64,000 bases of DNA, from assembly GCA_964020085.1 (NCBI GenBank), contig CAXHUQ010001595.1, positions 29,397-93,396 of the forward strand, in the 5' to 3' direction. The stretch comes from Micromussa lordhowensis. Its lineage: Eukaryota > Cnidaria > Anthozoa > Scleractinia > Lobophylliidae. Below are positions 24,801-39,500 of this stretch, piece after piece (position 1 is the first letter of the stretch; each line of letters begins with the position of its first letter). A program made the translations under genes and the position numbers. Below the pieces are notes generated by a model. It saw only the letters and a list, made by a program, of their open reading frames with translations, did no database searches and was not told where the DNA came from.

Positions 24801-27800
24801 GCACTCCTGGGGTGGGTCCGGGTCCACATGCAAAGTTTCGGAGCTGCGCGACATCTCGCACTATGCTAACCAGCCCGTTTGCTAATTAGCCGAACTTTGC
24901 GCGCGTCGCAACTTTGCAAACTAATACCACCAAAGCACTCCCGGGGTCGGTCCGGGTCCAAATGCGAAGTATCGGAGCTGCGCGAAATCTCCCACTATGC
25001 TAATCAGCCCGCAGATCCCCAGGCGTGGCCGGCTGGCTGACTCGTTAGCCGAGCTTGACGCGTGTCGCAACTTGGCAAACTAATGGCACCAAAGCACTCC
25101 TGGGGTGGGTCCGGGTCCACATGCAAAGTTTCGGAGCTGCGCGACATCTCGCACTATGCTAACCAGCCCGTTTGCTAATTAGCCGAACTTTGCGCGCGTC
25201 GCAACTTTGCAAACTAATACCACCAAAGCACTCCCGGGGTCGGTCCGGGTCCAAATGCGAAGTATCGGAGCTGCGCGAAATCTCCCACTATGCTAATCAG
25301 CCCGCAGATCCCCAGGCGTGGCCGGCTGGCTGACTCGTTAGCCGAGCTTGACGCGTGTCGCAACTTGGCAAACTAATGGCACCAAAGCACTCCTGGGGTG
25401 GGTCCGGGTCCACATGCAAAGTTTCGGAGCTGCGCGACATCTCGCACTATGCTAACCAGCCCGTTTGCTAATTAGCCGAACTTTGCGCGCGTCGCAACTT
25501 TGCAAACTAATACCACCAAAGCACTCCCGGGGTCGGTCCGGGTCCAAATGCGAAGTATCGGAGCTGCGCGAAATCTCCCACTATGCTAATCAGCCCGCAG
25601 ATCCCCAGGCGTGGCCGGCTGGCTGACTCGTTAGCCGAGCTTGACGCGTGTCGCAACTTGGCAAACTAATGGCACCAAAGCACTCCTGGGGTGGGTCCGG
25701 GTCCACATGCAAAGTTTCGGAGCTGCGCGACATCTCGCACTATGCTAACCAGCCCGTTTGCTAATTAGCCGAACTTTGCGCGCGTCGCAACTTTGCAAAC
25801 TAATACCACCAAAGCACTCCCGGGGTCGGTCCGGGTCCAAATGCGAAGTATCGGAGCTGCGCGAAATCTCCCACTATGCTAATCAGCCCGCAGATCCCCA
25901 GGCGTGGCCGGCTGGCTGACTCGTTAGCCGAGCTTGACGCGTGTCGCAACTTGGCAAACTAATGGCACCAAAGCACTCCTGGGGTGGGTCCGGGTCCACA
26001 TGCAAAGTTTCGGAGCTGCGCGACATCTCGCACTATGCTAACCAGCCCGTTTGCTAATTAGCCGAACTTTGCGCGCGTCGCAACTTTGCAAACTAATACC
26101 ACCAAAGCACTCCCGGGGTCGGTCCGGGTCCAAATGCGAAGTATCGGAGCTGCGCGAAATCTCCCACTATGCTAATCAGCCCGCAGATCCCCAGGCGTGG
26201 CCGGCTGGCTGACTCGTTAGCCGAGCTTGACGCGTGTCGCAACTTGGCAAACTAATGGCACCAAAGCACTCCTGGGGTGGGTCCGGGTCCACATGCAAAG
26301 TTTCGGAGCTGCGCGACATCTCGCACTATGCTAACCAGCCCGTTTGCTAATTAGCCGAACTTTGCGCGCGTCGCAACTTTGCAAACTAATACCACCAAAG
26401 CACTCCCGGGGTCGGTCCGGGTCCAAATGCGAAGTATCGGAGCTGCGCGAAATCTCCCACTATGCTAATCAGCCCGCGGATCCCCAGGCGTGGCCGGCTG
26501 GCTGACTCGTTAGCCGAGCTTGACGCGTGTCGCAACTTGGCAAACTAATGGCACCAAAGCACTCCTGGGGTGGGTCCGGGTCCACATGCAAAGTTTCGGA
26601 GCTGCGCGACATCTCGCACTATGCTAACCAGCCCGTTTGCTAATTAGCCGAACTTTGCGCGCGTCGCAACTTTGCAAACTAATACCACCAAAGCACTCCC
26701 GGGGTCGGTCCGGGTCCAAATGCGAAGTATCGGAGCTGCGCGAAATCTCCCACTATGCTAATCAGCCCGCGGATCCCCAGGCGTGGCCGGCTGGCTGACT
26801 CGTTAGCCGAGCTTGACGCGTGTCGCAACTTGGCAAACTAATGGCACCAAAGCACTCCTGGGGTGGGTCCGGGTCCACATGCAAAGTTTCGGAGCTGCGC
26901 GACATCTCGCACTATGCTAACCAGCCCGTTTGCTAATTAGCCGAACTTTGCGCGCGTCGCAACTTTGCAAACTAATACCACCAAAGCACTCCCGGGGTCG
27001 GTCCGGGTCCAAATGCGAAGTATCGGAGCTGCGCGAAATCTCCCACTATGCTAATCAGCCCGCAGATCCCCAGGCGTGGCCGGCTGGCTGACTCGTTAGC
27101 CGAGCTTGACGCGTGTCGCAACTTGGCAAACTAATGGCACCAAAGCACTCCTGGGGTGGGTCCGGGTCCACATGCAAAGTTTCGGAGCTGCGCGACAACT
27201 CGCACTATGCTAACCAGCCCGTTTGCTAATTAGCCGAACTTTGCGCGCATCGCAACTTTGCAAACTAATACCACCAAAGCACTCCTGGGGTCGGTCCGGG
27301 TCCAAATGCGAAGTATCGGAGCTGCGCGAAATCTCCCACTATGCTAATCAGCCCGCAGATCCCCAGGCGTGGCCGGCTGGCTGACTCGTTAGCCGAGCTT
27401 GACGCGTGTCGCAACTTGGCAAACTAATGGCACCAAAGCACTCCTGGGGTGGGTCCGGGTCCACATGCAAAGTTTCGGAGCTGCGCGACATCTCGCACTA
27501 TGCTAACCAGCCCGTTTGCTAATTAGCCGAACTTTGCGCGCGTCGCAACTTTGCAAACTAATACCACCAAAGCACTCCCGGGGTCGGTCCGGGTCCAAAT
27601 GCGAAGTATCGGAGCTGCGCGAAATCTCCCACTATGCTAATCAGCCCGCAGATCCCCAGGCGTGGCCGGCTGGCTGACTCGTTAGCCGAGCTTGACGCGT
27701 GTCGCAACTTGGCAAACTAATGGCACCAAAGCACTCCTGGGGTGGGTCCGGGTCCACATGCAAAGTTTCGGAGCTGCGCGACATCTCGCACTATGCTAAC

Positions 27801-30800
27801 CAGCCCGTTTGCTAATTAGCCGAACTTTGCGCGCGTCGCAACTTTGCAAACTAATACCACCAAAGCACTCCCGGGGTCGGTCCGGGTCCAAATGCGAAGT
27901 ATCGGAGCTGCGCGAAATCTCCCACTATGCTAATCAGCCCGCAGATCCCCAGGCGTGGCCGGCTGGCTGACTCGTTAGCCGAGCTTGACGCGTGTCGCAA
28001 CTTGGCAAACTAATGGCACCAAAGCACTCCTGGGGTGGGTCCGGGTCCACATGCAAAGTTTCGGAGCTGCGCGACATCTCGCACTATGCTAACCAGCCCG
28101 TTTGCTAATTAGCCGAACTTTGCGCGCGTCGCAACTTTGCAAACTAATACCACCAAAGCACTCCCGGGGTCGGTCCGGGTCCAAATGCGAAGTATCGGAG
28201 CTGCGCGAAATCTCCCACTATGCTAATCAGCCCGCAGATCCCCAGGCGTGGCCGGCTGGCTGACTCGTTAGCCGAGCTTGACGCGTGTCGCAACTTGGCA
28301 AACTAATGGCACCAAAGCACTCCTGGGGTGGGTCCGGGTCCACATGCAAAGTTTCGGAGCTGCGCGACATCTCGCACTATGCTAACCAGCCCGTTTGCTA
28401 ATTAGCCGAACTTTGCGCGCGTCGCAACTTTGCAAACTAATACCACCAAAGCACTCCCGGGGTCGGTCCGGGTCCAAATGCGAAGTATCGGAGCTGCGCG
28501 AAATCTCCCACTATGCTAATCAGCCCGCAGATCCCCAGGCGTGGCCGGCTGGCTGACTCGTTAGCCGAGCTTGACGCGTGTCGCAACTTGGCAAACTAAT
28601 GGCACCAAAGCACTCCTGGGGTGGGTCCGGGTCCACATGCAAAGTTTCGGAGCTGCGCGACATCTCGCACTATGCTAACCAGCCCGTTTGCTAATTAGCC
28701 GAACTTTGCGCGCGTCGCAACTTTGCAAACTAATACCACCAAAGCACTCCCGGGGTCGGTCCGGGTCCAAATGCGAAGTATCGGAGCTGCGCGAAATCTC
28801 CCACTATGCTAATCAGCCCGCAGATCCCCAGGCGTGGCCGGCTGGCTGACTCGTTAGCCGAGCTTGACGCGTGTCGCAACTTGGCAAACTAATGGCACCA
28901 AAGCACTCCTGGGGTGGGTCCGGGTCCACATGCAAAGTTTCGGAGCTGCGCGACATCTCGCACTATGCTAACCAGCCCGTTTGCTAATTAGCCGAACTTT
29001 GCGCGCGTCGCAACTTTGCAAACTAATACCACCAAAGCACTCCCGGGGTCGGTCCGGGTCCAAATGCGAAGTATCGGAGCTGCGCGAAATCTCCCACTAT
29101 GCTAATCAGCCCGCAGATCCCCAGGCGTGGCCGGCTGGCTGACTCGTTAGCCGAGCTTGACGCGTGTCGCAACTTGGCAAACTAATGGCACCAAAGCACT
29201 CCTGGGGTGGGTCCGGGTCCACATGCAAAGTTTCGGAGCTGCGCGACATCTCGCACTATGCTAACCAGCCCGTTTGCTAATTAGCCGAACTTTGCGCGCG
29301 TCGCAACTTTGCAAACTAATACCACCAAAGCACTCCCGGGGTCGGTCCGGGTCCAAATGCGAAGTATCGGAGCTGCGCGAAATCTCCCACTATGCTAATC
29401 AGCCCGCAGATCCCCAGGCGTGGCCGGCTGGCTGACTCGTTAGCCGAGCTTGACGCGTGTCGCAACTTGGCAAACTAATGGCACCAAAGCACTCCTGGGG
29501 TGGGTCCGGGTCCACATGCAAAGTTTCGGAGCTGCGCGACATCTCGCACTATGCTAACCAGCCCGTTTGCTAATTAGCCGAACTTTGCGCGCGTCGCAAC
29601 TTTGCAAACTAATACCACCAAAGCACTCCCGGGGTCGGTCCGGGTCCAAATGCGAAGTATCGGAGCTGCGCGAAATCTCCCACTATGCTAATCAGCCCGC
29701 AGATCCCCAGGCGTGGCCGGCTGGCTGACTCGTTAGCCGAGCTTGACGCGTGTCGCAACTTGGCAAACTAATGGCACCAAAGCACTCCTGGGGTGGGTCC
29801 GGGTCCACATGCAAAGTTTCGGAGCTGCGCGACATCTCGCACTATGCTAACCAGCCCGTTTGCTAATTAGCCGAACTTTGCGCGCGTCGCAACTTTGCAA
29901 ACTAATACCACCAAAGCACTCCCGGGGTCGGTCCGGGTCCAAATGCGAAGTATCGGAGCTGCGCGAAATCTCCCACTATGCTAATCAGCCCGCAGATCCC
30001 CAGGCGTGGCCGGCTGGCTGACTCGTTAGCCGAGCTTGACGCGTGTCGCAACTTGGCAAACTAATGGCACCAAAGCACTCCTGGGGTGGGTCCGGGTCCA
30101 CATGCAAAGTTTCGGAGCTGCGCGACATCTCGCACTATGCTAACCAGCCCGTTTGCTAATTAGCCGAACTTTGCGCGCGTCGCAACTTTGCAAACTAATA
30201 CCACCAAAGCACTCCCGGGGTCGGTCCGGGTCCAAATGCGAAGTATCGGAGCTGCGCGAAATCTCCCACTATGCTAATCAGCCCGCAGATCCCCAGGCGT
30301 GGCCGGCTGGCTGACTCGTTAGCCGAGCTTGACGCGTGTCGCAACTTGGCAAACTAATGGCACCAAAGCACTCCTGGGGTGGGTCCGGGTCCACATGCAA
30401 AGTTTCGGAGCTGCGCGACATCTCGCACTATGCTAACCAGCCCGTTTGCTAATTAGCCGAACTTTGCGCGCGTCGCAACTTTGCAAACTAATACCACCAA
30501 AGCACTCCCGGGGTCGGTCCGGGTCCAAATGCGAAGTATCGGAGCTGCGCGAAATCTCCCACTATGCTAATCAGCCCGCAGATCCCCAGGCGTGGCCGGC
30601 TGGCTGACTCGTTAGCCGAGCTTGACGCGTGTCGCAACTTGGCAAACTAATGGCACCAAAGCACTCCTGGGGTGGGTCCGGGTCCACATGCAAAGTTTCG
30701 GAGCTGCGCGACATCTCGCACTATGCTAACCAGCCCGTTTGCTAATTAGCCGAACTTTGCGCGCGTCGCAACTTTGCAAACTAATACCACCAAAGCACTC

Positions 30801-33800
30801 CCGGGGTCGGTCCGGGTCCAAATGCGAAGTATCGGAGCTGCGCGAAATCTCCCACTATGCTAATCAGCCCGCAGATCCCCAGGCGTGGCCGGCTGGCTGA
30901 CTCGTTAGCCGAGCTTGACGCGTGTCGCAACTTGGCAAACTAATGGCACCAAAGCACTCCTGGGGTGGGTCCGGGTCCACATGCAAAGTTTCGGAGCTGC
31001 GCGACATCTCGCACTATGCTAACCAGCCCGTTTGCTAATTAGCCGAACTTTGCGCGCGTCGCAACTTTGCAAACTAATACCACCAAAGCACTCCCGGGGT
31101 CGGTCCGGGTCCAAATGCGAAGTATCGGAGCTGCGCGAAATCTCCCACTATGCTAATCAGCCCGCAGATCCCCAGGCGTGGCCGGCTGGCTGACTCGTTA
31201 GCCGAGCTTGACGCGTGTCGCAACTTGGCAAACTAATGGCACCAAAGCACTCCTGGGGTGGGTCCGGGTCCACATGCAAAGTTTCGGAGCTGCGCGACAT
31301 CTCGCACTATGCTAACCAACCCGTTTGCTAATTAGCCGAACTTTGCGCGCGTCGCAACTTTGCAAACTAATACCACCAAAGCACTCCCGGGGTCGGTCCG
31401 GGTCCAAATGCGAAGTATCGGAGCTGCGCGAAATCTCCCACTATGCTAATCAGCCCGCAGATCCCCAGGCGTGGCCGGCTGGCTGACTCGTTAGCCGAGC
31501 TTGACGCGTGTCGCAACTTGGCAAACTAATGGCACCAAAGCACTCCTGGGGTGGGTCCGGGTCCACATGCAAAGTTTCGGAGCTGCGCGACATCTCGCAC
31601 TATGCTAACCAGCCCGTTTGCTAATTAGCCGAACTTTGCGCGCGTCGCAACTTTGCAAACTAATACCACCAAAGCACTCCCGGGGTCGGTCCGGGTCCAA
31701 ATGCGAAGTATCGGAGCTGCGCGAAATCTCCCACTATGCTAATCAGCCCGCAGATCCCCAGGCGTGGCCGGCTGGCTGACTCGTTAGCCGAGCTTGACGC
31801 GTGTCGCAACTTGGCAAACTAATGGCACCAAAGCACTCCTGGGGTGGGTCCGGGTCCACATGCAAAGTTTCGGAGCTGCGCGACATCTCGCACTATGCTA
31901 ACCAGCCCGTTTGCTAATTAGCCGAACTTTGCGCGCGTCGCAACTTTGCAAACTAATACCACCAAAGCACTCCCGGGGTCGGTCCGGGTCCAAATGCGAA
32001 GTATCGGAGCTGCGCGAAATCTCCCACTATGCTAATCAGCCCGCAGATCCCCAGGCGTGGCCGGCTGGCTGACTCGTTAGCCGAGCTTGACGCGTGTCGC
32101 AACTTGGCAAACTAATGGCACCAAAGCACTCCTGGGGTGGGTCCGGGTCCACATGCAAAGTTTCGGAGCTGCGCGACATCTCGCACTATGCTAACCAGCC
32201 CGTTTGCTAATTAGCCGAACTTTGCGCGCGTCGCAACTTTGCAAACTAATACCACCAAAGCACTCCCGGGGTCGGTCCGGGTCCAAATGCGAAGTATCGG
32301 AGCTGCGCGAAATCTCCCACTATGCTAATCAGCCCGCAGATCCCCAGGCGTGGCCGGCTGGCTGACTCGTTAGCCGAGCTTGACGCGTGTCGCAACTTGG
32401 CAAACTAATGGCACCAAAGCACTCCTGGGGTGGGTCCGGGTCCACATGCAAAGTTTCGGAGCTGCGCGACATCTCGCACTATGCTAACCAGCCCGTTTGC
32501 TAATTAGCCGAACTTTGCGCGCGTCGCAACTTTGCAAACTAATACCACCAAAGCACTCCCGGGGTCGGTCCGGGTCCAAATGCGAAGTATCGGAGCTGCG
32601 CGAAATCTCCCACTATGCTAATCAGCCCGCAGATCCCCAGGCGTGGCCGGCTGGCTGACTCGTTAGCCGAGCTTGACGCGTGTCGCAACTTGGCAAACTA
32701 ATGGCACCAAAGCACTCCTGGGGTGGGTCCGGGTCCACATGCAAAGTTTCGGAGCTGCGCGACATCTCGCACTATGCTAACCAGCCCGTTTGCTAATTAG
32801 CCGAACTTTGCGCGCGTCGCAACTTTGCAAACTAATACCACCAAAGCACTCCCGGGGTCGGTCCGGGTCCAAATGCGAAGTATCGGAGCTGCGCGAAATC
32901 TCCCACTATGCTAATCAGCCCGCAGATCCCCAGGCGTGGCCGGCTGGCTGACTCGTTAGCCGAGCTTGACGCGTGTCGCAACTTGGCAAACTAATGGCAC
33001 CAAAGCACTCCTGGGGTGGGTCCGGGTCCACATGCAAAGTTTCGGAGCTGCGCGACATCTCGCACTATGCTAACCAGCCCGTTTGCTAATTAGCCGAACT
33101 TTGCGCGCGTCGCAACTTTGCAAACTAATACCACCAAAGCACTCCCGGGGTCGGTCCGGGTCCAAATGCGAAGTATCGGAGCTGCGCGAAATCTCCCACT
33201 ATGCTAATCAGCCCGCAGATCCCCAGGCGTGGCCGGCTGGCTGACTCGTTAGCCGAGCTTGACGCGTGTCGCAACTTGGCAAACTAATGGCACCAAAGCA
33301 CTCCTGGGGTGGGTCCGGGTCCACATGCAAAGTTTCGGAGCTGCGCGACATCTCGCACTATGCTAACCAGCCCGTTTGCTAATTAGCCGAACTTTGCGCG
33401 CGTCGCAACTTTGCAAACTAATACCACCAAAGCACTCCCGGGGTCGGTCCGGGTCCAAATGCGAAGTATCGGAGCTGCGCGAAATCTCCCACTATGCTAA
33501 TCAGCCCGCAGATCCCCAGGCGTGGCCGGCTGGCTGACTCGTTAGCCGAGCTTGACGCGTGTCGCAACTTGGCAAACTAATGGCACCAAAGCACTCCTGG
33601 GGTGGGTCCGGGTCCACATGCAAAGTTTCGGAGCTGCGCGACATCTCGCACTATGCTAACCAGCCCGTTTGCTAATTAGCCGAACTTTGCGCGCGTCGCA
33701 ACTTTGCAAACTAATACCACCAAAGCACTCCCGGGGTCGGTCCGGGTCCAAATGCGAAGTATCGGAGCTGCGCGAAATCTCCCACTATGCTAATCAGCCC

Positions 33801-35880
33801 GCAGATCCCCAGGCGTGGCCGGCTGGCTGACTCGTTAGCCGAGCTTGACGCGTGTCGCAACTTGGCAAACTAATGGCACCAAAGCACTCCTGGGGTGGGT
33901 CCGGGTCCACATGCAAAGTTTCGGAGCTGCGCGACATCTCGCACTATGCTAACCAGCCCGTTTGCTAATTAGCCGAACTTTGCGCGCGTCGCAACTTTGC
34001 AAACTAATACCACCAAAGCACTCCCGGGGTCGGTCCGGGTCCAAATGCGAAGTATCGGAGCTGCGCGAAATCTCCCACTATGCTAATCAGCCCGCAGATC
34101 CCCAGGCGTGGCCGGCTGGCTGACTCGTTAGCCGAGCTTGACGCGTGTCGCAACTTGGCAAACTAATGGCACCAAAGCACTCCTGGGGTGGGTCCGGGTC
34201 CACATGCAAAGTTTCGGAGCTGCGCGACATCTCGCACTATGCTAACCAGCCCGTTTGCTAATTAGCCGAACTTTGCGCGCGTCGCAACTTTGCAAACTAA
34301 TACCACCAAAGCACTCCCGGGGTCGGTCCGGGTCCAAATGCGAAGTATCGGAGCTGCGCGAAATCTCCCACTATGCTAATCAGCCCGCAGATCCCCAGGC
34401 GTGGCCGGCTGGCTGACTCGTTAGCCGAGCTTGACGCGTGTCGCAACTTGGCAAACTAATGGCACCAAAGCACTCCTGGGGTGGGTCCGGGTCCACATGC
34501 AAAGTTTCGGAGCTGCGCGACATCTCGCACTATGCTAACCAGCCCGTTTGCTAATTAGCCGAACTTTGCGCGCGTCGCAACTTTGCAAACTAATACCACC
34601 AAAGCACTCCCGGGGTCGGTCCGGGTCCAAATGCGAAGTATCGGAGCTGCGCGAAATCTCCCACTATGCTAATCAGCCCGCAGATCCCCAGGCGTGGCCG
34701 GCTGGCTGACTCGTTAGCCGAGCTTGACGCGTGTCGCAACTTGGCAAACTAATGGCACCAAAGCACTCCTGGGGTGGGTCCGGGTCCACATGCAAAGTTT
34801 CGGAGCTGCGCGACATCTCGCACTATGCTAACCAGCCCGTTTGCTAATTAGCCGAACTTTGCGCGCGTCGCAACTTTGCAAACTAATACCACCAAAGCAC
34901 TCCCGGGGTCGGTCCGGGTCCAAATGCGAAGTATCGGAGCTGCGCGAAATCTCCCACTATGCTAATCAGCCCGCAGATCCCCAGGCGTGGCCGGCTGGCT
35001 GACTCGTTAGCCGAGCTTGACGCGTGTCGCAACTTGGCAAACTAATGGCACCAAAGCACTCCTGGGGTGGGTCCGGGTCCACATGCAAAGTTTCGGAGCT
35101 GCGCGACATCTCGCACTATGCTAACCAGCCCGTTTGCTAATTAGCCGAACTTTGCGCGCGTCGCAACTTTGCAAACTAATACCACCAAAGCACTCCCGGG
35201 GTCGGTCCGGGTCCAAATGCGAAGTATCGGAGCTGCGCGAAATCTCCCACTATGCTAATCAGCCCGCAGATCCCCAGGCGTGGCCGGCTGGCTGACTCGT
35301 TAGCCGAGCTTGACGCGTGTCGCAACTTGGCAAACTAATGGCACCAAAGCACTCCTGGGGTGGGTCCGGGTCCACATGCAAAGTTTCGGAGCTGCGCGAC
35401 ATCTCGCACTATGCTAACCAGCCCGTTTGCTAATTAGCCGAACTTTGCGCGCGTCGCAACTTTGCAAACTAATACCACCAAAGCACTCCCGGGGTCGGTC
35501 CGGGTCCAAATGCGAAGTATCGGAGCTGCGCGAAATCTCCCACTATGCTAATCAGCCCGCAGATCCCCAGGCGTGGCCGGCTGGCTGACTCGTTAGCCGA
35601 GCTTGACGCGTGTCGCAACTTGGCAAACTAATGGCACCAAAGCACTCCTGGGGTGGGTCCGGGTCCACATGCAAAGTTTCGGAGCTGCGCGACATCTCGC
35701 ACTATGCTAACCAGCCCGTTTGCTAATTAGCCGAACTTTGCGCGCGTCGCAACTTTGCAAACTAATACCACCAAAGCACTCCCGGGGTCGGTCCGGGTCC
35801 AAATGCGAAGTATCGGAGCTGCGCGAAATCTCCCACTATGCTAATCAGCCCGCAGATCCCCAGGCGTGGCCGGCTGGCTG
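21859..35880 (+). repeat. Near-invariant core of the array, about 48 consensus dimers
   Basis: By eye I find only six differences from the L consensus in about 14 kb: G at 26,478 and 26,771 (one variant shared by neighbouring dimers), A at 27,198, A at 27,249, T at 27,286 and A at 31,319. There are no indels. The flanking regions carry several variants per kilobase, so this is the most recently amplified or converted part of the array, unless it is an assembly artefact. Confidence 0.8.
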
Positions 35881-36508
35881 ACACGTTAGCCGAGCTTGAC
35901 GCGTGTCGCAACTTGGCAAACTAATGGCACCAAAGCACTCCTGGGGTGGGTCCGGGTCCACATGCAAAGTTTCGGAGCTGCGCGACATCTCGCACTATGC
36001 TAACCAGCCCGTTTGCTAATTAGCCGAACTTTGCGCGCGTCGCAACTTTGCAAACTAATACCACCAAAGCACTCCCGGGGTCGGTCCGGGTCCAAATGCG
36101 AAGTATCGGAGCTGCGCGAAATCTCCCACTATGCTAATCAGCCCGCAGATCCCCAGGCGTGGCCGGCTGGCTGACTCGTTAGCCGAGCTTGACGCGTGTC
36201 GCAACTTGGCAAACTAATGGCACCAAAGCACTCCTGGGGTAGGTCCGGGTCCACATGCAAAGTTTCGGAGCTGCGCGACATCTCGCACTATGCTAACCAG
36301 CCCGTTTGCTAATTAGCCGAACTTTGCGCGCGTCGCAACTTTGCAAACTAATACCACCAAAGCACTCCCGGGGTCGGTCCGGGTCCAAATGCGAAGTATC
36401 GGAGCTGCGCGAAATCTCCCACTATGCTAATCAGCCCGCAGATCCCCAGGCGTGGCCGGCTGGCTGACTCGTTAGCCGAGCTTGACGCGTGTCGCAACTT
36501 GGCAAACT

Positions 36509-39500
36509 AATGGCACCAAAGCACTCCTGGGGTGGGTCCGGGTCCACATGCAAAGTTTCGGAGCTGCGCGACATCTCGCATTATGCTAACCAGCCCGTTT
36601 GCTAATTAGCCGAACTTTGCGCGCGTCGCAACTTTGCAAACTAATACCACCAAAGCACTCCCGGGGTCGGTCCGGGTCCAAATGCGAAGTATCGGAGCTG
36701 CGCGAAATCTCCCACTATGCTAATCAGCCCGCAGATCCCCAGGCGTGGCCGGCTGGCTGACTCGTTAGCCGAGCTTGACGCGTGTCGCAACTTGGCAAAC
36801 TAATGGCACCAAAGCACTCCTGGGGTGGGTCCGGGTCCACATGCAAAGTTTCGGAGCTGCGCGACATCTCGCACTATGCTAACCAGCCCGTTTGCTAATT
36901 AGCCGAACTTTGCGCGCGTCGCAACTTTGCAAACTAATACCACCAAAGCACTCCCGGGGTCGGTCCGGGTCCAAATGCGAAGTATCGGAGCTGCGCGAAA
37001 TCTCCCACTATGCTAATCAGCCCGCAGATCCCCAGGCGTGGCCGGCTGGCTGACTCGTTAGCCGAGCTTGACGCGTGTCGCAACTTGGCAAACTAATGGC
37101 ACCAAAGCACTCCTGGGGTGGGTCCGGGTCCACATGCAAAGTTTCGGAGCTGCGCGACATCTCGCACTATGCTAACCAGCCCGTTTGCTAATTAGCCGAA
37201 CTTTGCGCGCGTCGCAACTTTGCAAACTAATACCACCAAAGCACTCCCGGGGTCGGTCCGGGTCCAAATGCGAAGTATCGGAGCTGCGCGAAATCTCCCA
37301 CTATGCTAATCAGCCCGCAGATCCCCAGGCGTGGCCGGCTGGCTGACTCGTTAGCCGAGCTTGACGCGTGTCGCAACTTGGCAAACTAATGGCACCAAAG
37401 CACTCCTGGGGTGGGTCCGGGTCCACATGCAAAGTTTCGGAGCTGCGCGACATCTCGCACTATGCTAACCAGCCCGTTTGCTAATTAGCCGAACTTTGCG
37501 CGCGTCGCAACTTTGCAAACTAATACCACCAAAGCACTCCCGGGGTCGGTCCGGGTCCAAATGCGAAGTATCGGAGCTGCGCGAAATCTCCCACTATGCT
37601 AATCAGCCCGCAGATCCCCAGGCGTGGCCGACTGGCTGACTCGTTAGCCGAGCTTGACGCGTGTCGCAACTTGGCAAACTAATGGCACCAAAGCACTCCT
37701 GGGGTGGGTCCGGGTCCACATGCAAAGTTTCGGAGCTGCGCGACATCTCGCACTATGCTAACCAGCCCGTTTGCTAATTAGCCGAACTTTGCGCGCGTCG
37801 CAACTTTGCAAACTAATACCACCAAAGCACTCCCGGGGTCGGTCCGGGTCCAAATGCGAAGTATCGGAGCTGCGCGAAATCTCCCACTATGCTAATCAGC
37901 CCGCAGATCCCCAGGCGTGGCCGACTGGCTGACTCGTTAGCCGAGCTTGACGCGTGTCGCAACTTGGCAAACTAATGGCACCAAAGCACTCCTGGGGTGG
38001 GTCCGGGTCCACATGCAAAGTTTCGGAGCTGCGCGACATCTCGCACTATGCTAACCAGCCCGTTTGCTAATTAGCCGAACTTTGCGCGCGTCGCAACTTT
38101 GCAAACTAATACCACCAAAGCACTCCCGGGGTCGGTCCGGGTCCAAATGCGAAGTATCGGAGCTGCGCGAAATCTCCCACTATGCTAATCAGCCCGCAGA
38201 TCCCCAGGCGTGGCCGGCTGGCTGACTCGTTAGCCGAGCTTGACGCGTGTCGCAACTTGGCAAACTAATGGCACCAAAGCACTCCTGGGGTGGGTCCGGG
38301 TCCACATGCAAAGTTTCGGAGCTGCGCGACATCTCGCATTATGCTAACCAGCCCGTTTGCTAATTAGCCGAACTTTGCGCGCGTCGCAACTTTGCAAACT
38401 AATACCACCAAAGCACTCCCGGGGTCGGTCCGGGTCCAAATGCGAAGTATCGGAGCTGCGCGAAATCTCCCACTATGCTAATCAGCCCGCAGATCCCCAG
38501 GCGTGGCCGGCTGGCTGACTCGTTAGCCGAGCTTGACGCGTGTCGCAACTTGGCAAACTAATGGCACCAAAGCACTCCTGGGGTGGGTCCGGGTCCACAT
38601 GCAAAGTTTCGGAGCTGCGCGACATCTCGCACTATGCTAACCAGCCCGTTTGCTAATTAGCCGAACTTTGCGCGCGTCGCAACTTTGCAAACTAATACCA
38701 CCAAAGCACTCCCGGGGTCGGTCCGGGTCCAAATGCGAAGTATCGGAGCTGCGCGAAATCTCCCACTATGCTAATCAGCCCGCAGATCCCCAGGCGTGGC
38801 CGGCTGGCTGACTCGTTAGCCGAGCTTGACGCGTGTCGCAACTTGGCAAACTAATGGCACCAAAGCACTCCTGGGGTGGGTCCGGGTCCACATGCAAAGT
38901 TTCGGAGCTGCGCGACATCTCGCACTATGCTAACCAGCCCGTTTGCTAATTAGCCGAACTTTGCGCGCGTCGCAACTTTGCAAACTAATACCACCAAAGC
39001 ACTCCCGGGGTCGGTCCGGGTCCAAATGCGAAGTATCGGAGCTGCGCGAAATCTCCCACTATGCTAATCAGCCCGCAGATCCCCAGGCGTGGCCGGCTGG
39101 CTGACTCGTTAGCCGAGCTTGACGCGTGTCGCAACTTGGCAAACTAATGGCACCAAAGCACTCCTGGGGTGGGTCCGGGTCCACATGCAAAGTTTCGGAG
39201 CTGCGCGACATCTCGCACTATGCTAACCAGCCCGTTTGCTAATTAGCCGAACTTTGCGCGCGTCGCAACTTTGCAAACTAATACCACCAAAGCACTCCCG
39301 GGGTCGGTCCGGGTCCAAATGCGAAGTATCGGAGCTGCGCGAAATCTCCCACTATGCTAATCAGCCCGCAGATCCCCAGGCGTGGCCGGCTGGCTGACTC
39401 GTTAGCCGAGCTTGACGCGTGTCGCAACTTGGCAAACTAATGGCACCAAAGCACTCCTGGGGTGGGTCCGGGTCCACATGCAAAGTTTCGGAGCTGCGCG

